This document shows positions 7,955 through 17,068 of a stretch of 64,000 nt of DNA, in pieces. Source of the stretch: JAYZBC01 sp036339375. GTDB lineage: Bacteria; Pseudomonadota; Alphaproteobacteria; MPNO01; UBA2964. Below the pieces are notes generated by a model. It did not search any database. It was given only the letters and a program-made list of their open reading frames with translations, and was not told the origin of the DNA. A program made the position numbers and the translations under genes. The stretch lies in contig JAYZBC010000025.1 in NCBI GenBank assembly GCA_036339375.1, positions 1 through 64,000 of the forward strand, given 5' to 3'. Position 1 is the first letter of the stretch. Every line of letters begins with the position of its first letter.

Positions 7955-8803
7955 CTAAAAAGGTCTATCACCCAATACCATGGTTCGATGCATGTGACGA
8001 ATTCCGGGCGGTTTAATGTGCCCTCTACCTATATGTATAAGACTTGGGTTGTCCCACATCAAGAAGTCCCCTCTGCGCCATTGGTGTAAATACCTAAACT
8101 CAGGCTTAATTTGATGTTCAAAAAGCAAATCTAATAGTGGTTGGGCATCATTTTCTTTCATACCATCTATTCCAACAACAAACCGTGGACAAATATAGAG
8201 AGACTTTCGGCCGGTGTCCGGGTGGGTTCTTACGAGCGGGTGGACAGCATCCGGTATTGGTAAGCCGTAAACTCGACTTTGGGCCTTTTTAAATTGGTTG
8301 TCCACGCAGACCCTTGAATTGCGGCGGCGGTCAAAAACATGAATACCTCTTAAACCAGATATTTTTTGTTTTAGGTCTTTCGAAAGATTCTCGTAAGCTA
8401 AATAAATATTTGACCATTCAGTGTTCCCCCCTTCATCAGCCGCCTCTAAAGCATAAAGAAAGGTCACGCGGCTCGGCGTAATAGAAAATGACAGATCCGT
8501 ATGCCAAAAATCGCCCGCATTGATTATTCCAACTGGCCTGCCCTTTTTTTGGCGGTTAGAGAGAATTGTAATTTCTGGCATACCATCGAGGGTAAAGGGT
8601 CTGTTTGGCCTAGACTCAATAGGACCAAAACGTTCACTAAATGTGACCTGCGCTTCAGGGGTGATTTTTTGGTCTCTAAAAACGAGAAGCTGATGAACTA
8701 GAAATGCTTGGTTTATTTCATCTATCATATCTTGACTGATAGAAGTGACATCACAATCCAACACTTCTGCGCCTAAAGCTTTTGAAAGACGATTAATTTT
8801 CAT
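7955..8803 (-). CDS. TauD/TfdA family Fe(II)/2-oxoglutarate dioxygenase (paralogue 5)
   Basis: A 282-residue dioxygenase. The first two iron ligands are His101-x-Asp103 (FWHTDLSF, threonine in place of the serine seen in the other four) and the distal histidine is His257. The motif around that histidine is WDNPSLIH, so the arginine that follows Asp-Asn in the other four paralogues is a proline here. The N-terminus MKINRLSKALGAEVL matches the minus-strand paralogues. It lies upstream of paralogue 4 and 87 bases downstream of an SDR gene. Fold and iron site are clear; substrate is not. Confidence 0.9.
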   Translation of the reverse strand: MKINRLSKALGAEVLDCDVTSISQDMIDEINQAFLVHQLLVFRDQKITPEAQVTFSERFGPIESRPNRPFTLDGMPEITILSNRQKKGRPVGIINAGDFWHTDLSFSITPSRVTFLYALEAADEGGNTEWSNIYLAYENLSKDLKQKISGLRGIHVFDRRRNSRVCVDNQFKKAQSRVYGLPIPDAVHPLVRTHPDTGRKSLYICPRFVVGIDGMKENDAQPLLDLLFEHQIKPEFRYLHQWRRGDFLMWDNPSLIHIGRGHIKPPGIRHMHRTMVLGDRPF

Positions 8804-8890
8804 TGGTTATTTTTCTATTATTTAATTCAATCGCCAACCACCAAAATTACAAATTGCTTCAACGCCAAAATTCTAACAGGAATATTTTAA

Positions 8891-9649
8891 TCAGTGCATT
8901 GCAGATCCACCATCAACAACCAAACTCTGTCCTGTAATAAAATCACTGTCAGAAGACGCCAAAAACAGACAAGCACCGACCAGGTCTTCCGGCGTTTCTA
9001 TTCGTTTTAAAGCCCTGGTAGCTACAGTAGATTCCATGGATGAACCAAGGTCGGTATTTCTTTTTAAAACGTTTTCGCTGGCAGTACCGCCGGGAGCGAT
9101 TGCATTAACACAGATATTATCGTCTCCGAGTTCTCTGGCGAGAGAGCGTGTAATGCCAACCACCGCTGCCTTAGAAGCATCGTAATGGAGAAAATGAGTT
9201 GAACCTTTAAACGCCCGACCTGATGAAATACTTATTATTTTGCCGTATTTATTTTTCCGCATTTCTGGGACTGCTGCTTTACACATTAACCAAACACCCT
9301 TGATGTTAACAGCACTCACCCTGTCCCACTCAGAAACCGAAATTTTATCGAAATTTTTTCGATCTACCATTGTAAAAATTGCAGCATTATTGACGAGTAT
9401 GTCCAACCGGCCAAACGCCTCTACGGTCTGCTGTACAGCTTTTTCAGCCGACGTTTCATCTGAAACATCGCATGGGGCGTCAATTGCTTCGCCGCCTGCT
9501 TGTTTGATTATGTCTACAACCGTCTGACCAGAATCCAAATCTGAGATTGCAACCTTGGCTCCTTCTGCAGCCAAGCCTTTTGCAAAGGCTGCCCCTATTC
9601 CTTGTGCCGCACCAGTAATGAGTGCGACGCGTCCTTCAAGCCGTCCCAT
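8891..9649 (-). CDS. SDR family NAD(P)-dependent oxidoreductase
   Basis: A 252-residue classical SDR. The cofactor loop TGAAQGIG is at 12-19, NNA at 87-89, and the catalytic residues are Asn115, Ser142/143, Tyr156 and Lys160. It resembles the truncated SDR at the left edge and the one at 225-986. GGGAG precedes the ATG at 9649. Its first 55 bases overlap the 3' end of the upstream UbiD-family gene in another frame, which suggests translational coupling or a late extension of the UbiD C-terminus. Probable role: oxidation or reduction of a hydroxyl/keto intermediate in the same pathway. Confidence 0.92.
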   Translation of the reverse strand: MGRLEGRVALITGAAQGIGAAFAKGLAAEGAKVAISDLDSGQTVVDIIKQAGGEAIDAPCDVSDETSAEKAVQQTVEAFGRLDILVNNAAIFTMVDRKNFDKISVSEWDRVSAVNIKGVWLMCKAAVPEMRKNKYGKIISISSGRAFKGSTHFLHYDASKAAVVGITRSLARELGDDNICVNAIAPGGTASENVLKRNTDLGSSMESTVATRALKRIETPEDLVGACLFLASSDSDFITGQSLVVDGGSAMH

Positions 9650-11346
9650 GTTAGATCTCCCTTCTTTTGCTTGTCGCCAGCTCCCGGCGTTCCCTCACCA
9701 AGTGTACGCACCTCGGTGTTCATCTTCAAATCTCCCCTACGTTTTTGTGCAATAATTTCTCCGGTTTGCCAATATTCACCCAATACGGCACGTTGTGCCA
9801 TTGTTTCCAAGTCTTCGTTCCATTCACCCATATCATAACCATACCATGGGCGCTGAGGTGCAAGTTTTGGCATACCCAACTCGTACCAAATTTCTGCTGC
9901 TTTTTCCATAAATTTGCGTTTTGGAAGGGAAACCGGCGGATAAGTTTCTTTCAACGTCGCGTCTATCAATACGGCAGAGTCATTTGAATCTTCAAGTGAT
10001 CGCGGTCCATGCCCTTCATCTTTGTTTTTCAAAATTTCTACGTCGCGGTGGGGTTTGCAACGATAGGACATTGCCCAAAACACGGCGTTAGTGTCATCAG
10101 GGTCTATATCTTCATTAACGGCGATCACCCATTTACCCTCCGCTCGACGAAGAGAAGCAATTCCATAAAGGGTACGCCATATTTCAGTTCGCGGCATATC
10201 CCGATCCACGACCGCAATTATCAGTTTATGAAGTGATGTCAGTGGTTCATGGGTACAAACATGCCTGATCCCCTTAATTCCCAAATGATCACGCAGATGT
10301 TCAATTTGGGCTGCTTCATATGCCGGCCGTTTTATGGCAGAGCTTTCTGAAGGCGTAACCTGACTAACCCAAGACACCATTATAGCATCCTTTCTTCGTG
10401 TAACCGCGGTTACATCCATGAACCCGTTATATTCTTGGAGATTAACGTGGCCATGGCTTTCCCCGAAGGGGGCTTCAGGTTCCAGCAATTCTGTTGAAAT
10501 AAAACCCTCAATAACAATTTCTGCTTCAGCGGGCACAAAAAGATCAACCGTTTTTGCTTTAACAACGTTTAACGGTTTTCCACAAAGGCCCCCTGAAACC
10601 TGAAATTCATCAAATTTTTCTGGCACCTTTTGGACAGCTGTAAAAGAAACTACCGGTGGTGCGCCTACAACGATAGCACAGGGCATCGGTTCACCACGTT
10701 TCTTCCACTCCTCCCAGTGCATGTATCCCCCGGTTCGAAGTTCTATGGATGGATTAAAGCCCACACGATTTGGGGCTTTCACCATAGCCCGGTAATTACC
10801 CATATTCTGAATACCCGTTTCGGGATCCTTGGTAATAAAATGAGAAGCCGAGAAATAGGGGGCGTTGTCCCAGCCCGGCGAAGAGATTGGAACAGGAATT
10901 TGATCAACTCCAAATCCATTTAATAAATCCTGGCCCTCGTAAACAAGGTCATGACAGGGTGCATCATCGAAAGGAACTTCCCTAGGGTTTATGGGATTGT
11001 TTAGGGCCTTTATCCATTTTTCTTTGATTTCCTTCAAGTCACACCGCATGCCCAGTTTATATACTGCACTATTTGCAGCCAGGCCGCCGACTAAAACCGG
11101 GATATCGTATTCTCGTCCTTTGGAGTCGTTTACATTGGTAAATAGCCATGCTTTACGGTCCTCTTCTGCCATGCCACCTCGGTATTGCCAGCGAACAAGG
11201 GGATGCATCTCGGTATCTTTATTTATTTGTCGGTCAATTTCAAACACCAGGCCAGCTTTTCTAAGCTCCTCGATATGTTCGTGGAGATCCACATAACCAC
11301 GATCTTTAGCAGTTTGTTCCCTGACACTCTTTTCCATTTTTGACAT
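9595..11346 (-). CDS. UbiD family decarboxylase (paralogue 2)
   Basis: A 583-residue UbiD-family protein, longer than the usual 480-500. The core is recognisable by HPLVRWQYRGG near residue 50, NMGNYRAMVK near the middle and AEIVIEGFIS followed by EAPFGESHGHV, the active-site glutamate region in its EAPFGE variant. The last 60 or so residues (after WQTGEIIAQKRRG) are an extension that ends inside the next gene. It is clearly paired with paralogue 3 just upstream (11382-13049), which shares the EAPFGESHGH motif and the LPKxxFMExAxExW region. An ATG at 11337 is an alternative start. Requires prenyl-FMN by family knowledge; no UbiX gene is in the window. Confidence 0.91.
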   Translation of the reverse strand: MSKMEKSVREQTAKDRGYVDLHEHIEELRKAGLVFEIDRQINKDTEMHPLVRWQYRGGMAEEDRKAWLFTNVNDSKGREYDIPVLVGGLAANSAVYKLGMRCDLKEIKEKWIKALNNPINPREVPFDDAPCHDLVYEGQDLLNGFGVDQIPVPISSPGWDNAPYFSASHFITKDPETGIQNMGNYRAMVKAPNRVGFNPSIELRTGGYMHWEEWKKRGEPMPCAIVVGAPPVVSFTAVQKVPEKFDEFQVSGGLCGKPLNVVKAKTVDLFVPAEAEIVIEGFISTELLEPEAPFGESHGHVNLQEYNGFMDVTAVTRRKDAIMVSWVSQVTPSESSAIKRPAYEAAQIEHLRDHLGIKGIRHVCTHEPLTSLHKLIIAVVDRDMPRTEIWRTLYGIASLRRAEGKWVIAVNEDIDPDDTNAVFWAMSYRCKPHRDVEILKNKDEGHGPRSLEDSNDSAVLIDATLKETYPPVSLPKRKFMEKAAEIWYELGMPKLAPQRPWYGYDMGEWNEDLETMAQRAVLGEYWQTGEIIAQKRRGDLKMNTEVRTLGEGTPGAGDKQKKGDLTWDGLKDASHSLLVRHKE

Positions 11347-11381
11347 TCCTACCTATCTTTGAAAAACACTTGATGGTTCTT

Positions 11382-13049
11382 TTAATTTTTTTTGTCGTCG
11401 GGCTCTTCTTTGATGTCTCGTATTGAGGTGTTTGGGAAAACATCGTTACGGCGGAGCTGGGCACTACGTCTCCCATTTTCCAAGTAATCCCCTGCTGTTG
11501 CCCGTTTAGCCATTTCATCCCATTGGTCATTCCAATCGCCAAGGGAGTAACCATGCCAAGGGCTTTCGGGGTTAAGAGAAGGTAATCCAAGTCTTTCCCA
11601 AAGTTCTTTTGCCCCTTCCATGTATTCTTTTTTTGGTAGTGCAATTGGCGGCATATCAGATTTTAGTGTCGCATCAATGAGCATGGTCGCCTCCTCCCGG
11701 CCCATACGCGTATCGCTTTTAGGTCCATGTCCTTTATCGCGATGAGGCAAAATAACTACATCCAGGGCGGGATTTGCTCGATACGCTAAAGCCCAGAAAA
11801 CGGCATCGCCTTGATCGGGATCTATATCTTCATTTACAGCAATTACATATTTGCCAACAGCGGAATTCAGAACGGAAGCACCATAGAGTGCTCTCCAAAT
11901 TTCAGTTGTTGGCACTCCCCTCTCAAAAACAATAAAAAGAACACGTCGAATATTGGTTAACGGTTCATGCATTGAAACCCGCTTTACACCTTTGATACCC
12001 AATTGTTCGGTCAAATGGTTGTACCAAATTGGCTCCCAGGCGACGCGTTTTATAACGCTCGACTCAGAAGGAGTGACTTGTGAAATGATGGACGGTAAAA
12101 CTGCATTTTTTCGATAGGTAATCGCAGTTATATCCATAATATTGTTGTAGTCTTCCAGGGCTATGTGCCCGTGGCTCTCACCGAAGGGCGCTTCAGGTTC
12201 AAGAAACTCGGGGTCGATAAAACCTTCAACGACGATTTCGGATTCGGCTGGGACCAACAAATCTATGGTCTTAGCTTGAACGACGTTGATGGGGCAATTT
12301 ACGATGCCTCCTGCAACAGCAATTTCATCAACACCAAGCTGAAGTTTTTGTGGAGCGCAATAACATACACTTGGAGGCCCCCCAAGGATAATAGCCATCG
12401 GCATTTTTTCTCCGCGCTCTTTATATTTTAGCCAATGTTGGTGCCCCTCCGCACCACCGGAACGTACTGACATCCTGACTGCCATACGGGTTGGGGATTT
12501 TAGACCCGCACGATAGGTACCCATATTCTGTATACCTGTTTCCGGATTTCGGCTGATACAGCCGGTCGCAGTAAAATAGGGTGCGCTATCAAATCCGGGG
12601 GTGGAAATTGGAATGGGTAGACTATCGAGACCTTTGCCATCTCCATCTAATTCTGCTCCGGTAATTACTACATCATGACAAGGTGCTTCTGCAATCAAAC
12701 GTGGTGGTATCGGGTTAGCAATTGCATTTTTCCAAACCTCACCGATTTCTTCCACTGGGGCACCAATACCGATACTGTAAATTTCTCTGTTAGCAGATAG
12801 GGCACCGACAGCAACGGGAAGTCCGTATGACCTTCCGCGTGAACAGGTTATATTTTTAAAAACAAAAGCTTTTCGTTTGGGTTCGGGGATTCCGCCTCTG
12901 AATTGCCAACGTACCAAAGGATGCATCTCGGTATCTTTATTGATCCTATGATCAATCTTTTGGATAAGACCCGCACTATCTAGAGCGGTGAGATGTTCCT
13001 GAAAATCTGGGTAACCCTTTCCATTAAAGGATTCAGGGCTTTTTCTCAT
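11382..13049 (-). CDS. UbiD family decarboxylase (paralogue 3)
   Basis: A 555-residue UbiD-family protein, the close relative of paralogue 2 with which it shares HPLVRWQFRGG, GIQNMGTYRAG, SEIVVEGFID and EAPFGESHGHI. The two genes are tandem with about 35 bases between them and look like an old duplication. The open frame reaches 13064, but GAGGA sits eight bases ahead of the ATG at 13049, so I choose MRKSPESF as the N-terminus. It is the first gene of the minus-strand block 1-13049 on this side; the 153 bases upstream (13050-13202) probably hold its promoter. Substrate is likely an aromatic or unsaturated carboxylate, by family only. Confidence 0.92.
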   Translation of the reverse strand: MRKSPESFNGKGYPDFQEHLTALDSAGLIQKIDHRINKDTEMHPLVRWQFRGGIPEPKRKAFVFKNITCSRGRSYGLPVAVGALSANREIYSIGIGAPVEEIGEVWKNAIANPIPPRLIAEAPCHDVVITGAELDGDGKGLDSLPIPISTPGFDSAPYFTATGCISRNPETGIQNMGTYRAGLKSPTRMAVRMSVRSGGAEGHQHWLKYKERGEKMPMAIILGGPPSVCYCAPQKLQLGVDEIAVAGGIVNCPINVVQAKTIDLLVPAESEIVVEGFIDPEFLEPEAPFGESHGHIALEDYNNIMDITAITYRKNAVLPSIISQVTPSESSVIKRVAWEPIWYNHLTEQLGIKGVKRVSMHEPLTNIRRVLFIVFERGVPTTEIWRALYGASVLNSAVGKYVIAVNEDIDPDQGDAVFWALAYRANPALDVVILPHRDKGHGPKSDTRMGREEATMLIDATLKSDMPPIALPKKEYMEGAKELWERLGLPSLNPESPWHGYSLGDWNDQWDEMAKRATAGDYLENGRRSAQLRRNDVFPNTSIRDIKEEPDDKKN

Positions 13050-13202
13050 AAAACTGTTCCTCACAAAGTAAAGCCTACATAGTTTAGTCGCTTAATTAAA
13101 TTTTACGTGGCGAAAAATGTATAGATTGGGTCATTTAATGGCAAACCCTGCTTTAAAACCAAAATGTAAAGTTAGCAATAATTTTGCAAAAATTGTAAGA
13201 GA

Positions 13203-14741
13203 CTAGTTGACTAACCCGGAAACCTCTTTACCTGCAATTCGGCCGGTAACGAAGCATTCAGCAATATTGCCACCAGCTAAATAAAGGTGTCCAAAGGAAC
13301 TCCCAAGTTCTCCAGCCGCATAAAGTCGCAGAATTGGCTGCCCATTAACGTCAATTATACGCTGTTTCGCATCGTGTACTGGACCACCTTGTGTATTTGA
13401 AAGTATCGGCCAAATTTCCCCTCCATAGTATGGAGGACGCTGAATCTTCATCATCGTTCCGGCAGGCCGTCCAAAGTCTGTATCATTTTTATTGACGCAC
13501 AACTTATTCCAACGAAACAAAGTTTTTTCAACCACTTCACCGTCAAGCCCAAATAGTTCTGCCAATTCACCAACCGAATTTGCTTTTTTTATAATTCCTT
13601 CCTCAATTTCTTTGGTATTCTTTTGGCTCCATTCATAGTCCATATTCCGTTCGTTATAAGCGGGATTACCCATTGGGAAACGTCGCCGACCTAATTCATC
13701 ATAAATTAATAAAGAAGGAATTCTTGGAAAATTTTGGGTAACTGGATCATAATGTTCCATCGGCCTCCACCCCGTGTCCTGGACATAAGGGGGAAACTCG
13801 TTCATGTAACGTTGTCCTGTTTGATCAACAATTACCCAAGGAGCCTGGACAACTGCCCGCTGCTCCAAGCCCGGTATCCAATCAGGAAATCGTTTCACCC
13901 TAATTCCATACGGAAAAGCTTCTCGATTGGGATGTAAAAACCCATAAGATCCATGAAAGTGCCACATGTGCCAAAGTTCGGCTCCCAGGGATTGAGCCAT
14001 TCGTATTCCATCGCCGGTATTACCGCCATTCGCTGCTGTAGTAACCGGCATAATCTGCCAAAATTGTTTTTGCATTTCCGTATTGGCCTCAAAGCCCCCA
14101 CAAGCCAAAACAATGCCCTGTTTTGCGCGGATACGGCTTTCCCCTTTTGTGGTCTCTACGACAATTCCTATAACTTCTTTTTCTGAAGTGGTTATGAGAT
14201 CTTTTGCTGGTGTGTTTAAACGCACCTCTATTCCTCGTTGTTCTACATTTTTTTGTAAAACATAAAATACGAGGGGGCCCCCTGGTCTACCCTTTACCTG
14301 CGGATAAACTTGAGCGGCATCAATATTCGGCACTGATGTTATTTGCGTATAATAAAAAGCATCTTCGCCAGGAAATGGATAGTTACCTCCCCTTTCTCGG
14401 ATCATAAACTCCGCGCCAGTTAGCTTGGTCAAATTACGCGCGTAACTTTCGTTATCCTCCATACCGTAAGCGAGTGCACGAACTACGGCATCCGGGGTGC
14501 GTCCGGCATTCGTTTTCTTTAAATAGGTAAAAGCACCCTCTGGGTTTCGTGTAGAACAAATGGCCCCATGAGAACAAATTGAGATTCCACCAGGGTCAGG
14601 CATCTTTTCAATCAGGAGAACATTTGAACCGGCATCATGCGCTTCGATTGCAGAGACACCACCAGCAAAGCCATACCCTACGACAATAACATCAAATTCT
14701 TCATCAAAACCTACATCACCGGCTTTTGAAACTAATGGCAT
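13203..14741 (-). CDS. FAD-dependent oxidoreductase (fumarate reductase/flavocytochrome-type FAD-binding protein)
   Basis: A 512-residue flavoprotein. The FAD-binding loop GYGFAGG (GxGxxG at residues 22-27) is near the N-terminus, with EKMPDPGGIS just after it, and the C-terminal AAGELGSSFGHLYLAGGNIAECFVTGRIAGKE is the second FAD contact typical of the FRD/3-ketosteroid dehydrogenase/urocanate reductase family. No haem-binding CxxCH motif and no signal peptide are seen, so it is likely cytoplasmic. Such enzymes reduce or introduce a carbon-carbon double bond next to a carbonyl. AGAGGG precedes the ATG at 14741; the longer frame to 14813 has an unlikely N-terminus. It lies downstream of the TctA-TctB permease but a terminator separates them. 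Confidence 0.88.
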   Translation of the reverse strand: MPLVSKAGDVGFDEEFDVIVVGYGFAGGVSAIEAHDAGSNVLLIEKMPDPGGISICSHGAICSTRNPEGAFTYLKKTNAGRTPDAVVRALAYGMEDNESYARNLTKLTGAEFMIRERGGNYPFPGEDAFYYTQITSVPNIDAAQVYPQVKGRPGGPLVFYVLQKNVEQRGIEVRLNTPAKDLITTSEKEVIGIVVETTKGESRIRAKQGIVLACGGFEANTEMQKQFWQIMPVTTAANGGNTGDGIRMAQSLGAELWHMWHFHGSYGFLHPNREAFPYGIRVKRFPDWIPGLEQRAVVQAPWVIVDQTGQRYMNEFPPYVQDTGWRPMEHYDPVTQNFPRIPSLLIYDELGRRRFPMGNPAYNERNMDYEWSQKNTKEIEEGIIKKANSVGELAELFGLDGEVVEKTLFRWNKLCVNKNDTDFGRPAGTMMKIQRPPYYGGEIWPILSNTQGGPVHDAKQRIIDVNGQPILRLYAAGELGSSFGHLYLAGGNIAECFVTGRIAGKEVSGLVN

Positions 14742-14884
14742 GTAAAAAGACCCTCTAAATTGTCCACCTTGCGAAAAGAAAAGCGGTAGAATAGCTATAG
14801 TACGCCAAATCAATAAGATCTATCATCTAATGAAAAAAATAAAAAACCGCCCGTTTGAAGTGCAGTCTTTGGCCACCCCCCCCC

Positions 14885-14914
14885 AAAAAAAACGCTAACT
14901 CCTAAGGGGTAGCG
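14885..14914 (-). terminator. Rho-independent terminator after tctA
   Basis: Read on the minus strand, CGCTA and a following CCCC/GGAG helix form a hairpin (bases 14893-14914) followed directly by eight T residues (14892-14885). It lies 28 bases after the permease stop codon and should end that transcript before the FAD oxidoreductase gene. Confidence 0.75.
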
Positions 14915-14941
14915 GTTTCTAGGGATTTAATTGATTTTTCC

Positions 14942-17068
14942 TTAAAACAAATTGGCCCAATTAATGGTGCGCAATACTGGGAACCAATCCCCCACAACCG
15001 TCTGTGGCCAAGGAATTATTAAAATATTATGGAACAATTCGTAACAGAAAATCCAAAGCGGTAGAGCTACTCCTAGCGTAACCTTCCATGAGGCTTTACC
15101 CCAAATCCGCATATACCCAATCAAAAAGAAGAACATCGACGGTAAAAGACCAATGATCGATGCCGTGAGGAAGAACGCCCCGCACCACCCAAAATAAGCA
15201 AAAGACCGGCGGACGATTGTTTCCTTAGGTAAATCTCCAAAATCTACGACAATATCAAAATGGACGTCAGTCTCTCCCACCTGCTGGCTAATTTGCTTAC
15301 CCGAACCATCTGCCACAACCGTAGTCTTGGGTCCTTTCTGATAAAATAACTTTGCAAACATGAAGAAGGCCAAAATAATAAGCCCTAAATACCCGACGAC
15401 ATGCGGTATCAACCTCGCTCCAAATTCCCATTCACTGGAAATTGAGAGTTCAACAACAAACATGACAAAAATGCCTGCCGCAAACAGAAAATCAAAGTCA
15501 AACCCTTTACTGTCGTATCTGAATGCTTTCTCTTGCGTTGTTGTTTTGCCTTCTAGCCTGTCTCGCCGACGTTGTCGGGAATCACGGATATAGGGGCTCA
15601 TAACCCCCCAAAAAGTAATTACGAACATGAATACGACAATAGGAAATTCAGTTATGTCGTAGGTCCATTGAGCGCCGTAGCGTTCAACGGAAATAAACAT
15701 GTAACGTTCGACCAATCCCCCAAGGACAAAACCCAAAACCAAGGGCGGTCTTGGCCAACGCAAACGTTTCATGATGAAACCGAGGAGGCCAAATCCGAGC
15801 AATGCCCAAATATCACCCCATTGTCGGGAACCCTGGAAGGCGCCAACAAAAACAATGGCCAAGACTATTGGCACCAAAATACCCGGCCTAATTAGAGCCA
15901 GTTTGGCAAGCTGGTTGGCAAACGCAAAACAGATACCCGCACCAATGAGATTTGCGGTAGCCACTGACCACACCATTGTGTAGGTAACGTCAAGTTTTTT
16001 GGTAACCATGTCTGGCCCAGGAACCAAACCATGAATAAGAAATGCGCCCAGAATTAAAGCCATAGAAGCAGAACCGGGAACGCCAAAAGCAATCGTTGGA
16101 ACCAATGCGCCCCCCTCTTTCGCATTGTTGGAACTTTCAGATGCGATGACACCCCGGACGTCACCCTTACCAAACGACTGGTCTGCCCCCTTTTCAGTAC
16201 GGGCTGCATGACCATAAGCAATCCAGTCCACAACGGAAGCACCAATACCCGGGACCGCGCCAAGGCCTGCGCCGATGGTTGCGCACCGAAGGACCAGCCA
16301 CCAGTTTTTAAACGTATCGTAAACGCCTACAACTTGTTTGTCTGTGGCCTTTGTATTTGAGCCTACTGCAGCAATAGTTTTTTGTTGTATTGCAAGATCC
16401 GCTAGCTCGGGAATAGCAAACAACCCCAAAGCAAGAGGTACAACGGGCAATCCATCCCAAAGATAAAGGGAATCAAACGTCCACCTCAGCGTGCCCGTCT
16501 GGGGATCGTCACCAGCGGTCGCAACAAGAATTCCAATGCACGCCCCAGCCAAGCCCTTCAATAATGATCCGCCACTAAGGACAGACGCTAATGAAAGACC
16601 AAAAACACAAAATGAGAGGAGTTCAGGTGAGCCGATGTGTAGCATTACCGGACGTAAAATTGGAATACTCACGCCGAGGAGGAGAGCACCCCAAAGACCC
16701 CCTATTACCGATGCGGAAAATGCAGCGCCATAGGCACGCCCAGCCTCACCCTTACGAGACATCGGGTATCCATCAAGAATTGTTGCCGCCGAACCTACTG
16801 TCCCTGGCACCCCAAACATAACAGCAGGAATAGTGTCAGAAGTCACGGTAACGGCTTGCAGACCCATCATAAATGCAAGAGCAGTATGCGCATTCATATC
16901 GAAAGTAAAAGGCAGCAAGAGGGAAAGCCCTACCAACCCGCCAAGGCCGGGTATAACACCAACCACCAAACCGATGATCACGCCTAAAATAAGAAATCCC
17001 ATCCTCTCGAAGGTAAAAAGAATTCCTAATGCTTGATACGCCTCATTAAGTAACGAAACTTCTTGCAT
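14942..17068 (-). CDS. tctA: Tripartite tricarboxylate transporter permease, TctA-TctB fusion
   Basis: A 708-residue membrane protein. The first 500 or so residues are TctA: GVIPGLGGLVGLSLLLPF near residue 40, many hydrophobic helices, GIGASVVDWIAYGHAART and the ALVPTIAFGVPGSASMA signature of the second half. After a charged linker (DSRQRRRDRLEGK) comes a TctB-like domain of about 170 residues with four more hydrophobic segments. TctA and TctB are usually separate genes, so this is a fusion. The family imports carboxylates with a periplasmic TctC binding protein, which is not present in the window. AAGGCGAG precedes the ATG. The divergent SDR suggests import of a substrate of this catabolic region. 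Confidence 0.93.
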   Translation of the reverse strand: MQEVSLLNEAYQALGILFTFERMGFLILGVIIGLVVGVIPGLGGLVGLSLLLPFTFDMNAHTALAFMMGLQAVTVTSDTIPAVMFGVPGTVGSAATILDGYPMSRKGEAGRAYGAAFSASVIGGLWGALLLGVSIPILRPVMLHIGSPELLSFCVFGLSLASVLSGGSLLKGLAGACIGILVATAGDDPQTGTLRWTFDSLYLWDGLPVVPLALGLFAIPELADLAIQQKTIAAVGSNTKATDKQVVGVYDTFKNWWLVLRCATIGAGLGAVPGIGASVVDWIAYGHAARTEKGADQSFGKGDVRGVIASESSNNAKEGGALVPTIAFGVPGSASMALILGAFLIHGLVPGPDMVTKKLDVTYTMVWSVATANLIGAGICFAFANQLAKLALIRPGILVPIVLAIVFVGAFQGSRQWGDIWALLGFGLLGFIMKRLRWPRPPLVLGFVLGGLVERYMFISVERYGAQWTYDITEFPIVVFMFVITFWGVMSPYIRDSRQRRRDRLEGKTTTQEKAFRYDSKGFDFDFLFAAGIFVMFVVELSISSEWEFGARLIPHVVGYLGLIILAFFMFAKLFYQKGPKTTVVADGSGKQISQQVGETDVHFDIVVDFGDLPKETIVRRSFAYFGWCGAFFLTASIIGLLPSMFFFLIGYMRIWGKASWKVTLGVALPLWIFCYELFHNILIIPWPQTVVGDWFPVLRTINWANLF

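Noticed and set aside
11306..11644. Minus-strand open frame of 112 codons overlapping a UbiD gene
   Set aside because: It is out of frame with the 3' end of UbiD paralogue 3 and has a low-complexity lysine- and tryptophan-rich product.
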